From: Sphingobacterium sp. SGG-5
GTDB lineage: Bacteria > Bacteroidota > Bacteroidia > Sphingobacteriales > Sphingobacteriaceae
NCBI RefSeq assembly: GCF_011043525.1
Contig: NZ_JAAKGO010000014.1
Coordinates: 1-54,061 of the forward strand
Length of the DNA stretch: 54,061 bases
Reading direction: 5' to 3'
Shown here: one piece after another, positions 1 to 8,561 of the stretch
Numbering within the stretch: position 1 is the first letter of the stretch
Layout: each line of letters starts with the position of its first letter
Program-made: the position numbers and the translations under genes
Notes under the pieces: generated by a model
The model's database searches: none
Told to the model about the DNA's origin: nothing
Seen by the model: the letters and a program-made list of their open reading frames with translations, nothing else

Positions 1-161
1 ACTCTTGTTTTGTCCTTCTCGGCTTCGTCGTCAAATAAAATACGTATAGAAGGGGTATAGGTATCTTCATGTTGCCCTGTCTTATTGGCCCAGAAAAATG
101 CAACCAAAAAAATCAAAGCAATAAAAACGCTACAACCGATCAATAAAAATATAATGTTCAT
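1..161 (-). CDS. ccoS: cbb3-type cytochrome oxidase assembly protein CcoS (3' end outside window)
   Basis: The reading frame opens with ATG at 161 and stays open for 53 codons to the window edge, so the C-terminus is missing. The product begins MNIIFLLIGCSVFIALIFLV, one N-terminal membrane helix, followed by an FFWANKTGQ turn and a stretch ending in LFDDEAEKD. That single-helix plus short acidic tail layout is typical of CcoS, a small inner-membrane protein needed for cofactor insertion into cbb3 cytochrome oxidase. It lies 35 nt downstream of the ccoI copper ATPase on the same strand, the usual ccoI-ccoS order, so the oxidase structural genes ccoNOP probably follow just outside the window. 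Confidence 0.85.
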   Translation of the reverse strand, partial: MNIIFLLIGCSVFIALIFLVAFFWANKTGQHEDTYTPSIRILFDDEAEKDKTR

Positions 162-196
162 TCTTCAAAAATATTGCGACTTATACCCTATTGCCC

Positions 197-2602
197 TCAA
201 TCGTTATTCATAAGTTTTCTTCGTTTCGCGTACCATCGTACCATCAAACTGGTAAAAGAAATAATGGTGAAAGTACTGCTAGGCATGAGTATCGCCGCAA
301 ATAAGGGAGACATAGTACCCTGCACAGCAAAACTTAGACCGATAATATTATAAAGCAACGATATGACAAAGCTCATCTTAATAACTTTAACCGCATCTTT
401 ACTAAATGCAAAAAATTGCGGCAGCTTATGGAATGAAACGCCATCCAAAATCGCGTCACACCCTGGCGAAAAGTTGTTAATATCGTCCGAAACAGCAATA
501 CCGATATCCGCCTTCTTCAACGCCCCCGCATCATTTAGTCCATCACCGAACATACACACTTTCTTTCCCTTTTGTTGCCAGTCATCGATTTTCAGGAGTT
601 TATCCTTCGGATTTTGGTTAAATAGTAAGTTCGAATCCGTTGGGAATATCATGCGGAGGGTTTCAGCTCTACGTTCATTGTCACCCGATATCAAATGCAG
701 CTCATAATCCTTTTTCGTCAAACTCACCACAACTTCATTCAGCCCTTTACGCCAGGATTGTTCCAACGTAAAGCTTCCTCTAATTTCGTTATTTATTTTA
801 ACATATACCACGGACCCTTCGATATTAGTCTGCTGCACGCCTACAAACGAAGCACTTCCAATTTGTATATCATAGTCTCCATATCGGGCAGACTGTCCTT
901 TACCTACCACTTCTTCATAATCTTCGATACCCAATGTTTCATCTTCTCCCACCCATTTTATAATTTCTCGGCTTAGGGGATGATTCGAATTCCTGCATAC
1001 GGAGAAAATCAACTTTTTGTCGAGGGCGGAAAACTGTCCGTCAAAATACATGGTCGCTGCATTAGGAGAAGATATGGTCCCTGTTTTGTCGAAAACAACG
1101 GTATCAATAGCTGCCATCTGTTCAATCGCCGACGTATTCTTGATATACAGCTTATTCTTATCGAATATACTCAATGCAGCAGAGAGTGTGAAGGGAGAGG
1201 TCAATGCCAATGCACAGGGACAAGCAATTATCAAAACCGCTGTAAAGGCCGCCCAAGCTTTATCTACCTGCCCCCCTGTTGCCCAAAAAATAGCAGCCAA
1301 TAGTGCTATAGTAAGCAATCCTATCGTAAAATATTTACTGATGAACCCAACGAACGTGTTGAATTTCTTTGCATAGGTCTTAAAATGTTCATTATTCCAG
1401 AGCTTTGTCAGATGACTTTGCGAAACAGGTTTTACGACTTCCATTTCAATCGCTTCCCCAATTTGTCTTCCTCCGGCATAAATAATTTCACCCATTACTT
1501 TGTCGACAGGCCTGCTCTCTCCTGTCACGAAGCTAAAGTCTATGGAAGCCACGCCTTTCAGCAAAATTGCATCCGCAGGCACAATTTCATTGTTCCGTAT
1601 CAGGATACGATCTCCGACTTTTAAATCTGCAATTTGCGTAGGGCGATCTCCACTTTCACCCAATACCGTTACCGCCACTGGAAAGTAGGACCGATAATCC
1701 CGTTCGAAAGAAATATAATGATAAGTGCGCTGTTGCACCCATTTTCCGATCAGGATAAAAAACACCAGACTACAAAGTGTATCGATAAATCCAGCCCCGG
1801 TCTGGGTCAATATTTCAAATGCCGATCGAAAAAACAATACAAATATGCCCAGCGCCAAAGGCACGTCGAGATTCAGCTGCTTTTGCTTCAAGCTATGCCA
1901 AGCGGACTTGAAATACTCGGAAGCACTGTATACCAATACCGGAATACCAAAGGCCAAATTCATGTACCCAAAGAATGCCGCATACTGTTGTTCGAACGCC
2001 GCCATCCCAAAATATTCCGGAAAGCTAATCATCATGGAATTACCAAAACAAAAGCCTGCCACGGTAATCTTCGCCACAAGTCCTTTCTGATTGATTTTTT
2101 TGCTTTCTTTGACCACGTCCTGCAACGTGATTTTTGGATCATAACCAATATGATGTAGCAGGCTTACCAATCCGCGCAAGGTGATTTCATCTCGACGAAA
2201 CGTAATGCTGGCCTGCTTTTTCATAAAATCTACCTGTGAAGATTGGACCGCGGGATTTAATTTATAAAGATGTTCCAAAAGCCAGATACAGGAACTGCAA
2301 TGTATCGCCGGGATGTAGAACGTCATCATGGCCATGGTGTCATCCTGATAATCCACCAGCTTTGCAACAATATTAGGTTCATCCAGATAAGATAAATCTT
2401 CTTTTTGCATTTTTTGTGACTTCCCCGGATGTGTATTATATTTATAATAGCTATGCAGGTTGTTCTCCTGTAATATCTGATATACAGTCTGGCATCCTAA
2501 ACAACAAAATTTATGGTCATCGAAGATATAAGAAGTCTCTTCCACCGCATCTCCACAATGGTAACATATCTTCTCCGCAATGATATATTCTGATTCTGGC
2601 AT
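197..2602 (-). CDS. ccoI: Copper-translocating P1B-type ATPase for cbb3 oxidase assembly
   Basis: This 801-residue heavy-metal P-type ATPase is expected to move copper across the inner membrane for the CuB site of cbb3 cytochrome oxidase. The N-terminus has a cysteine cluster (CYHC at 13-16 and CCLGC at 33-37), then a heavy-metal-associated domain with CSSC at 102-105. The catalytic core has TGES at about 360, the transport motif CPC at 461-463 in a membrane helix, the phosphorylated Asp505 in DKTGT, an HP motif (SNHPLSRE) and GDGLND near the C-terminus. The extra N-terminal Cys cluster together with an adjacent ccoS separates CcoI/FixI from CopA-type exporters. It sits 31 nt after hemN and 35 nt before ccoS in one operon. 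Confidence 0.93.
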   Translation of the reverse strand: MPESEYIIAEKICYHCGDAVEETSYIFDDHKFCCLGCQTVYQILQENNLHSYYKYNTHPGKSQKMQKEDLSYLDEPNIVAKLVDYQDDTMAMMTFYIPAIHCSSCIWLLEHLYKLNPAVQSSQVDFMKKQASITFRRDEITLRGLVSLLHHIGYDPKITLQDVVKESKKINQKGLVAKITVAGFCFGNSMMISFPEYFGMAAFEQQYAAFFGYMNLAFGIPVLVYSASEYFKSAWHSLKQKQLNLDVPLALGIFVLFFRSAFEILTQTGAGFIDTLCSLVFFILIGKWVQQRTYHYISFERDYRSYFPVAVTVLGESGDRPTQIADLKVGDRILIRNNEIVPADAILLKGVASIDFSFVTGESRPVDKVMGEIIYAGGRQIGEAIEMEVVKPVSQSHLTKLWNNEHFKTYAKKFNTFVGFISKYFTIGLLTIALLAAIFWATGGQVDKAWAAFTAVLIIACPCALALTSPFTLSAALSIFDKNKLYIKNTSAIEQMAAIDTVVFDKTGTISSPNAATMYFDGQFSALDKKLIFSVCRNSNHPLSREIIKWVGEDETLGIEDYEEVVGKGQSARYGDYDIQIGSASFVGVQQTNIEGSVVYVKINNEIRGSFTLEQSWRKGLNEVVVSLTKKDYELHLISGDNERRAETLRMIFPTDSNLLFNQNPKDKLLKIDDWQQKGKKVCMFGDGLNDAGALKKADIGIAVSDDINNFSPGCDAILDGVSFHKLPQFFAFSKDAVKVIKMSFVISLLYNIIGLSFAVQGTMSPLFAAILMPSSTFTIISFTSLMVRWYAKRRKLMNND

Positions 2603-2633
2603 ATCACTATTGATTATCTAATCCTCACCCGTG

Positions 2634-3989
2634 CTAAATTGCCTGACTAAATAAGTTATCGTCTTCCTTACTGGCGTGCAAACGTTCGTCAAATGCCATA
2701 CAAATATTGCGTAGGAAAGATTTCCCCAACTCTGTTGCGATCACTTCCTCATGATCTATCACGATTAAGCCATCAGTCTTAAGAGGCAACAAGCGTTTCA
2801 AAATAGCCGCATTTAACGCAAATCCGTTCTTCATGGTCACTTTTCCCCGGCACATCATATCCAGTATATATTGGCGAATAACCGTATCGGTTTCATTTAG
2901 TAAATGTCCTTTGACCACCGGCAACTTTCCGGCAGCAAGCAAGGCGTGATATTCTTCTACGGTCTTGACGTTCTGTGCGAAGGCGGTCCATATATCGCTA
3001 ATCGACGATACCCCGAGTCCGATAAGCAAAGGTGTATATTTATCGGCATAACCCATAAAATTCCGATGCAGTTTACCTTGTTGCGCTGCTCTAAATAAAG
3101 CATCATTCTCTTTCGCAAAATGATCCATACCGACGTCCTGATACCCTGCTTCCTGAATCATCGCCTTACCAAGCTTGTACAGGTTCAACTTCTCCTCTCC
3201 TTTTGGCAAATCATCTTCTGTAAACCGCCGTTGTCCGGGTTTGATCCAGGGCACATGTGCATAGCTATAAAAGGATATACGATCGGGAGACAACTGTAGT
3301 GAGTGCTCCATTGTCGTACGCACTGAATCTGCGGTTTGTAATGGCAGTCCATAGATTAAATCAAAATTGATCGATTCATACCCAATTTCTCTCGCACTGC
3401 ACATCACGCGCTGTACATCCTCAACAGTCTGGTGTCGATTGATAATGAACTGCACGCGTTTATCAAAATCTTGTATACCTAAGCTCAGCCGTCTAAAACC
3501 CACCTCATATAGCGTCTGTAGATGTTCCGCCGTAGTATTCGCCGGGTGTGCCTCGAAGGAAAACGATGCCTCTTCCGCTATCACATGTCCTTCCAGAAGG
3601 GCCGACAGCAAGCGATGGAGATTATCCGGATGGAAAAAAGTCGGTGTACCTCCTCCTAAATGGACTTCGGCAATGTTCAGTTGTTTTTCGGGAAGAATAT
3701 CTTTATACATTTCCCACTCCACCAGCAGTGAATCGATATAGGGTTCTTCTACTTTATGATTTTTTGTGATCCGTGTATTGCAACCACAGTAGGTGCACAA
3801 GCTTTCACAGAATGGTAGATGAATATAGATACTTATCCCCTTTTCGGGCGAATATTGATAGTTTTGTAGCAATCTGCTTTTCCATTCGTCCGGACTGAAA
3901 CGTTCATTTTCCCAAAAAGGGACTGTAGGGTAACTGGTATAGCGTGGAGCTGCAACGTTATACTTTGAGATCAGCGCATTTATTTCCAT
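2634..3989 (-). CDS. hemN: Oxygen-independent coproporphyrinogen III oxidase
   Basis: This 451-residue radical-SAM enzyme decarboxylates coproporphyrinogen III to protoporphyrinogen IX without oxygen, the anaerobic route to heme. The iron-sulfur motif is visible in the segment CESLCTYCGC (Cys61, Cys65, Cys68), with Cys70 following as in HemN. The HemN signature YTSYP lies at residues 17-21 and GGGTPT follows the cluster. The length matches true HemN rather than the shorter HemW chaperone. It starts 3 nt after the stop of the small dehydrogenase-like gene and is followed by ccoI, so the operon couples heme supply with heme-copper oxidase assembly under low oxygen. Confidence 0.94.
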   Translation of the reverse strand: MEINALISKYNVAAPRYTSYPTVPFWENERFSPDEWKSRLLQNYQYSPEKGISIYIHLPFCESLCTYCGCNTRITKNHKVEEPYIDSLLVEWEMYKDILPEKQLNIAEVHLGGGTPTFFHPDNLHRLLSALLEGHVIAEEASFSFEAHPANTTAEHLQTLYEVGFRRLSLGIQDFDKRVQFIINRHQTVEDVQRVMCSAREIGYESINFDLIYGLPLQTADSVRTTMEHSLQLSPDRISFYSYAHVPWIKPGQRRFTEDDLPKGEEKLNLYKLGKAMIQEAGYQDVGMDHFAKENDALFRAAQQGKLHRNFMGYADKYTPLLIGLGVSSISDIWTAFAQNVKTVEEYHALLAAGKLPVVKGHLLNETDTVIRQYILDMMCRGKVTMKNGFALNAAILKRLLPLKTDGLIVIDHEEVIATELGKSFLRNICMAFDERLHASKEDDNLFSQAI

Positions 3990-3992
3990 AGC

Positions 3993-4424
3993 TTATCCGT
4001 TTTTTACTCTTTTATTTTGATTGAGGCAGTTTATAGTACATTGACAAGCTAATCCTAGACACTTATCATCGCCCCATTGATTTAGATTCCGAATAGCCTG
4101 ATGGGCCCTACCCAATGCGCTCTGATCCTCAAATGGCGTATTGGCGATATGAATTCCCAATTCGCCTGCATATAAAATATCGATGTGATTTAGAGAAATT
4201 GATCGTGTAATGATTTTTTTTACACCTATATTCCAGAGTTTATCCAACAGTTTTCTATCCAAGACATCACGTTCTGATACCATGACAACCTCCTTTCCAA
4301 CGGCATAATGAAGCGTTTCCTCCTTCAGCCCGTTGGAAATTAATGTCAGGTCATGAACTTTAGCATTGGCCAAAGCAAGCTGTTCTTTCTCAAACTCCCG
4401 GATATTGTATGCTACGACTCTCAT
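3993..4424 (-). CDS. Truncated D-2-hydroxyacid dehydrogenase-like protein with a C-terminal Cys cluster
   Basis: The 143-residue product resembles only the N-terminal substrate-binding half of D-lactate / 2-hydroxyacid dehydrogenases: MRVVAYNIREFEKE at the start, VSERDVLDRKLLDKLW in the middle and ITRSISLNHIDILYAGELGIHIANTP at 72-97, where the full enzyme has a similar aagvdNvD..aA.elGI.v.n.P stretch. The NAD-binding Rossmann domain and catalytic Arg/Glu/His are absent, so it should not be a working dehydrogenase. The tail carries Cys122, Cys127, Cys129 and Cys133 (C-x4-C-x-C-x3-C), which could bind a metal or Fe-S cluster. It is the first gene of the hemN-ccoI-ccoS operon and follows an FNR-like box. 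The role is unknown; I infer a link to redox or metallocofactor handling. Confidence 0.75.
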   Translation of the reverse strand: MRVVAYNIREFEKEQLALANAKVHDLTLISNGLKEETLHYAVGKEVVMVSERDVLDRKLLDKLWNIGVKKIITRSISLNHIDILYAGELGIHIANTPFEDQSALGRAHQAIRNLNQWGDDKCLGLACQCTINCLNQNKRVKNG

Positions 4425-4453
4425 GTATGCCTCAGATTTCGCAAAATCTTGTT

Positions 4454-4530
4454 CAAATCTAAGGCGCTATGTGTTATTTAATTATGTAGGTGGTCAGCTT
4501 AATATATGATATGTATCACAAATACTGTGA
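4454..4530 (-). promoter_or_regulatory. Promoter and FNR/CRP-like palindromes for the hemN-ccoI-ccoS operon
   Basis: On the minus strand a Bacteroidota -7 element TAGATTTG (TAnnTTTG) lies at 4461-4454, about 30 nt before the start codon. No clear -33 element is visible, which suits an activator-dependent promoter. Upstream, plus-strand 4506-4519 reads ATGAT-ATGT-ATCAC, matching the FNR/FixK consensus TTGAT-N4-ATCAA at 8 of 10 positions, with the TGA-N6-TCA core intact. Its centre lies roughly 60-65 nt upstream of the inferred transcription start. A second, overlapping inverted repeat TCACA-N5-TGTGA lies at 4516-4530. Site use is inferred. Confidence 0.55.
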
Positions 4531-4548
4531 GTAAGGGATTACTAAATA

Positions 4549-5610
4549 CTATTGTTTGATATTTTTTAATTTGTCGATCGAAAAAATCCGGATGGCATTC
4601 CCTTCTTTTATAATCAGTTTCTCATCTTTAAAATCGGCAAGCATTCTACTGATTGTCTCATTCGCCGTTCCTGCTAAGGCCGCAAGATCATCCCGGGAAA
4701 CGCGAATGACCACTTCATCTTGTTCTGCTTTTTCGATCGTCTTTAAGGCCACGTTAACTAAGGAATTGGCCACTCGCTTTCTTACGGTATCGTAGGCAAA
4801 CCCCAACATCTGCTCCTCTTTCTCTTTGACGTTTCCCGAAAGCATTTTGATAAATTTGTTCGCTATCCCCGGCTTTTTGTACATCAATTCAAAAAAGTTT
4901 TCTTTCGGTATCAGAGCCACCTCCGAATCTTCCAACGCAATGGCGTTATCGGTATATTTCTTATTCAACAAGACCGATTCGTAACCCAGATATTGCTGGT
5001 CAATATGAATGCCGGTCGATAACTCTCGTCCATCCTGATAATATAAAAATGTACGGACTTTGCCTGTCTTGATGTAATAAACAAAAACCGGATTATCGCC
5101 AACTTCATAAATCAGCTGCTTCTTCTTAAACGTCTTTATCCGGGTTTGTTCAACCAGGTCGGTAAGCAGGTAATCCTGTTCCTCTCCGTTAAAATTCAAA
5201 AATCCCATATTTTCGGGAGCCACTTGTAGCTTATCCCATCGGCGCAACCTGCTTTCAATAGCATTCAACAGTTCGATATCATCAAAAGGCTTGATCAGGT
5301 AATCATCGGCTCCCATTTCCATGGCTTTTCGTATATCCGAGCGTTCGGACTTTGCAGTAAGAAAAACGAAGGGAATATGCGATGTATTTTCAAACTTATT
5401 GAGCATGTACAACACCCCGTAGCCATCAAGCTCCGGCATCATAATATCACATAAGATCAGATCAGGCTGATGTTTGATGGCCATCTCAACACCTACTTTT
5501 CCATTTTCTGCTGCGATAACCTCGTAGCTACCTGTCAGATCTAAGATTTCTTGTGTACTTTCCCTGATTTCAAAGTTATCCTCAATAATGAGAATTGTCC
5601 GTTTTTTCAT
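4549..5610 (-). CDS. Response regulator with receiver fused to CRP/FNR-type DNA-binding module
   Basis: This 353-residue transcription regulator has three parts. Residues 1-125 are a receiver domain with acidic pocket Glu10/Asp11, phospho-acceptor Asp55 in LILCDIMMPE, Thr85 and Lys107. Residues about 150-260 are a cyclic-nucleotide-binding-like beta-roll. Residues about 265-353 are a CRP-type winged helix. The recognition helix reads NETISR (Glu318, Ser321, Arg322), the E-x-x-S-R pattern of FNR rather than the RETVGR of CRP, so a TTGAT-N4-ATCAA-like target is predicted. I see no N-terminal Fe-S cysteine cluster as in FNR, so the signal probably arrives by phosphorylation. The histidine kinase gene ends 7 nt upstream of this start, so the two are cotranscribed. 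Confidence 0.9.
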   Translation of the reverse strand: MKKRTILIIEDNFEIRESTQEILDLTGSYEVIAAENGKVGVEMAIKHQPDLILCDIMMPELDGYGVLYMLNKFENTSHIPFVFLTAKSERSDIRKAMEMGADDYLIKPFDDIELLNAIESRLRRWDKLQVAPENMGFLNFNGEEQDYLLTDLVEQTRIKTFKKKQLIYEVGDNPVFVYYIKTGKVRTFLYYQDGRELSTGIHIDQQYLGYESVLLNKKYTDNAIALEDSEVALIPKENFFELMYKKPGIANKFIKMLSGNVKEKEEQMLGFAYDTVRKRVANSLVNVALKTIEKAEQDEVVIRVSRDDLAALAGTANETISRMLADFKDEKLIIKEGNAIRIFSIDKLKNIKQ

Positions 5611-5617
5611 GAATATA

Positions 5618-6802
5618 CTATTGTGTGAAACTCATTTTTAACATTGTCCCTTCGTTAACGGCCGACCAATATTGAAGTTCTCCCCCCATGAGCGAAACAT
5701 ATCTCTTGACAATATTCAGCCCAAGTCCTGTTCCCGGAATATTGCCGGTATTATTTGCCCGGAAGAATGGCTCGAATAAGTTTACCTGATCTTCTTCGGG
5801 TATACCAATACCATTATCCTTGACCATGACGGTACATTTATCGCCGTTGATCTCCGTTGAAAATTCGATAAACGTATCCTCTCCGGAATATTTTATGGCA
5901 TTGGAAATTAAATTTATAATGCTGCTTTTCAACAAGTGTGCATCGAGTACAAATTCCGCATTTTGTCCGGTATGCTGATAGACAATATGTTGATTTTTTT
6001 TGCAGATCAATTGCATTTCTTCTGCTATCTCTTCGCCTAAGTGGACCAGATTGATCCGATCTTTTTTGACGGCTACCACGCCAGCTTCCAACTTTTCCAA
6101 CGACAGAAAATCATTCAGAATACTATTCAATAATTGGACAGCTCCACGGATTCGCGCCGTGTGCCTCATCACCGATTCAAAATCGGGGCGTTCTATATAT
6201 TTGTCAATCAAAGAAGCTGAAAGCTGTACCGAGCTCAAGGGTGTACGAAACTCATGGGAAGCCATGGATACAAATCGGGATTTCAGTTGATTGAGTTCTT
6301 TTTCTTTTTCCAGGGAATTGCTTACTTCTGCTTTTGCCTTTTCGAGTTCGGATACCAGTGAAATCAAATCTTTCGTGCGTTCTCGCACAATTTCCTCCAA
6401 CTCCATAGTATGGGTCAACAGCTGTGATTCGGCTTCTTTTTCTTTTGTCAGGTCATGCACGAAACCGGTAAAAATATTCTTATCCTGATAAAACACCTCA
6501 CTTACTGCCAGACGAAAAGGAAAAGTCGTACCATCTTTACGTAGCCCTTTCACCTCTCTGCCTATACCGATAATTTTCTTTTTACCTGTTGTCTTATAAT
6601 TGTGTATATAACCATCGTGCTGACTTTTGTATGGCTCAGGCATCAGCATCGATATGTTATTACCGATGACTTCACCAGGCTCATATCCAAACAAGGCGAG
6701 GGCTGCCGGATTAATACTCTCAACGATACCCATATTATCAATGGTAATGATACCATCAATAGCGGTATCTATAATAGCTTCTAATAGTCTGGCTGAATCC
6801 AT
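5618..6802 (-). CDS. FixL-like oxygen-sensing PAS histidine kinase (cytosolic)
   Basis: This 394-residue kinase has no membrane helix or signal peptide. Residues 1-125 are a PAS domain very like the FixL heme-PAS: SMLMPEPYKSQHDGYI carries His62 at the place of the proximal heme ligand (His200 in Bradyrhizobium FixL), and IIGIGR ends in Arg82, which lines up with FixL Arg220 that gates oxygen (both 20 residues apart). FixL Arg206 is Asn68 here. A coiled coil (125-175) leads to HisKA with His183 in SHEFRTPL, then a HATPase domain with NLISNAIKYS, DNGIG and GTGLGL. It overlaps the ettA stop by one base (TAATG) and is followed by its likely partner receiver-FNR protein. Oxygen sensing is inferred from residues, not shown. 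Confidence 0.88.
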   Translation of the reverse strand: MDSARLLEAIIDTAIDGIITIDNMGIVESINPAALALFGYEPGEVIGNNISMLMPEPYKSQHDGYIHNYKTTGKKKIIGIGREVKGLRKDGTTFPFRLAVSEVFYQDKNIFTGFVHDLTKEKEAESQLLTHTMELEEIVRERTKDLISLVSELEKAKAEVSNSLEKEKELNQLKSRFVSMASHEFRTPLSSVQLSASLIDKYIERPDFESVMRHTARIRGAVQLLNSILNDFLSLEKLEAGVVAVKKDRINLVHLGEEIAEEMQLICKKNQHIVYQHTGQNAEFVLDAHLLKSSIINLISNAIKYSGEDTFIEFSTEINGDKCTVMVKDNGIGIPEEDQVNLFEPFFRANNTGNIPGTGLGLNIVKRYVSLMGGELQYWSAVNEGTMLKMSFTQ

Positions 6803-8484
6803 TATCGAACTAATTTTTTGTATTTTATCCGCTTCGGCCCCGTATCGCCCAGTCTCTTCTTCTTATTTTCTTCGTATTCCGAATAGTTACCTTCAAAGAA
6901 GTAGACCTGCGAATCGCCTTCAAAAGCGAGGATATGCGTACAAATGCGATCCAAGAACCATCTGTCGTGGGAAATAATCACAGCACAGCCGCCAAAGTTT
7001 TCCAGCCCTTCTTCCAGTGCCCGTAAGGTATTCACATCGATATCATTCGTTGGCTCATCCAACAGCAATACATTTGACGATTTTTTCAACGTGATTGCTA
7101 AATGTACACGGTTGCGTTCTCCTCCCGATAAAACACCGACTTTCTTCTGCTGATCTGCGCCATTGAAATTAAACTTGGAGACATAGGCTCTGGAGTTGGT
7201 CATCCGATTACCCAGCATGATATTGTCCTGCCCGTCGGTAATATTCTCCCATACCGATTTCTCGGGATCGAGATCGTCATGCAACTGATCCACGTAACCC
7301 AATACTACAGTCTCTCCTACGTGGAAAGTTCCGGTATCCGGCTGCTCCTGCCCCGTTATCAAACGGAACAGGGTAGTTTTACCAGCACCGTTCGGCCCTA
7401 TAATACCTACGATTCCTGCGGGTGGCAACGAAAAACTCAAGTTTTCAAATAAGATACGGTCGCCGTATGATTTTGAAATGTTCTCCGCTTCTATCACCTT
7501 ATTTCCTAAACGCGGACCGGGGGGAATGAAGAGCTCCAACTTTTCTTCGCGTTCCTTGGTCTCTTCGGAAGCTAATTTTTCATAATTGTGCAAACGCGCT
7601 TTAGATTTTGCATGCCGGGCCTTCGGAGCCATTCTCACCCACTCCAGCTCCCGCTCCAGTGTCTTTTGCCGTTTGGTCTCCTGCTTTTCCTCCATCGCCA
7701 GACGTTTAGCCTTTTGGTCCAGCCAAGAGGAGTAATTGCCTTTCCATGGAATACCTTCACCACGATCGAGCTCCAATATCCATCCCGCTACGTTATCCAG
7801 AAAGTAACGGTCGTGGGTCACCGCAATGACAGTGCCTTTATAATGCTGTAAGTGTTGCTCCAACCAATCTATCGATTCTGCATCCAGGTGGTTTGTCGGT
7901 TCATCCAATAGCAACACGTCCGGCTCCTGCAATAAGAGACGACATAATGCCACGCGGCGACGTTCCCCTCCTGACAAATTGGCAATTTGCACATCAGGCT
8001 CCGGGCAACGCAACGCATCCATAGCCCGTTCGAGCTTAGAATCCAATTCCCAAGCTTGCGTAGCATCGATTTTATCCTGCAACTCCCCTTGGCGTGTCAA
8101 CAGTTTATCCATCTCATCGGCATTCTCGTACACTTCCGGTAATCCGAATTTTTCATTAATCTCCTCGTACTCCTGGAGCAATGCCGTAATCTCCGCTACC
8201 CCTTCTTCAACAATCTCCCGAACTGTCTTTTCGTTGTCCAATTCGGGCTCCTGCGCAAGATAGCCTACGGAATATCCGGGGGAGAATACCACTTCGCCTT
8301 GATAAGATTTATCCAGCCCAGCTATAATTTTTAATAGGGACGACTTCCCCGATCCGTTCAAACCAATGACGCCTATCTTGGCCCCATAGAAAAACGACAA
8401 ATAAATATTTTTTAAAACCTGCTTTTGTGGCGGGTAAACTTTGTTTACGCCTGCCATTGAAAAGATAATTTTCTCGTCTGACAT
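6802..8484 (-). CDS. ettA: Energy-dependent translational throttle protein EttA (ABC-F)
   Basis: This 560-residue ABC-F ATPase has two nucleotide-binding domains and no membrane segment. Walker A motifs are GLNGSGKSS and GPNGAGKTT, the signatures LSGGERRRV and LSGGERNRV, and Walker B DVLLLDEPTNHLD and NVLLLDEPTNDID. The arm insertion in the first domain and the basic linker RMAPKARHAKSKARLHNYEKL are characteristic of EttA, which binds the ribosomal E site and links initiation of elongation to the ATP/ADP ratio. It is the first gene of a three-gene operon with the FixL-like kinase and the receiver-FNR regulator, an uncommon pairing of a translation throttle with an oxygen switch. Confidence 0.93.
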   Translation of the reverse strand: MSDEKIIFSMAGVNKVYPPQKQVLKNIYLSFFYGAKIGVIGLNGSGKSSLLKIIAGLDKSYQGEVVFSPGYSVGYLAQEPELDNEKTVREIVEEGVAEITALLQEYEEINEKFGLPEVYENADEMDKLLTRQGELQDKIDATQAWELDSKLERAMDALRCPEPDVQIANLSGGERRRVALCRLLLQEPDVLLLDEPTNHLDAESIDWLEQHLQHYKGTVIAVTHDRYFLDNVAGWILELDRGEGIPWKGNYSSWLDQKAKRLAMEEKQETKRQKTLERELEWVRMAPKARHAKSKARLHNYEKLASEETKEREEKLELFIPPGPRLGNKVIEAENISKSYGDRILFENLSFSLPPAGIVGIIGPNGAGKTTLFRLITGQEQPDTGTFHVGETVVLGYVDQLHDDLDPEKSVWENITDGQDNIMLGNRMTNSRAYVSKFNFNGADQQKKVGVLSGGERNRVHLAITLKKSSNVLLLDEPTNDIDVNTLRALEEGLENFGGCAVIISHDRWFLDRICTHILAFEGDSQVYFFEGNYSEYEENKKKRLGDTGPKRIKYKKLVR

Positions 8485-8526
8485 ATATCCTACAACCTGT
8501 TCTTTCTAATAAATTTCCCTTTAGCT

Positions 8527-8561
8527 CAAAGATATTAAAAGATATTAAATTCTACGCGAAA
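8527..8561 (-). promoter_or_regulatory. Probable promoter of the ettA-kinase-regulator operon
   Basis: The minus strand carries TATCTTTG (plus-strand 8527-8534), a full match to the Bacteroidota -7 element TAnnTTTG, about 43 nt before the ettA start. A weak -33-like TTTCG (plus-strand 8557-8561) lies 22 nt upstream. Nearby AAAGATATT is directly repeated. The rest of the 255-nt divergent ettA/clpC gap holds nothing else I recognise, and no CIRCE or CtsR-type repeat precedes clpC. Confidence 0.45.

Noticed and set aside
1634..2158. A 174-codon plus-strand frame inside ccoI
   Set aside because: Antisense to the conserved ATPase core, with no motif or initiation signal.
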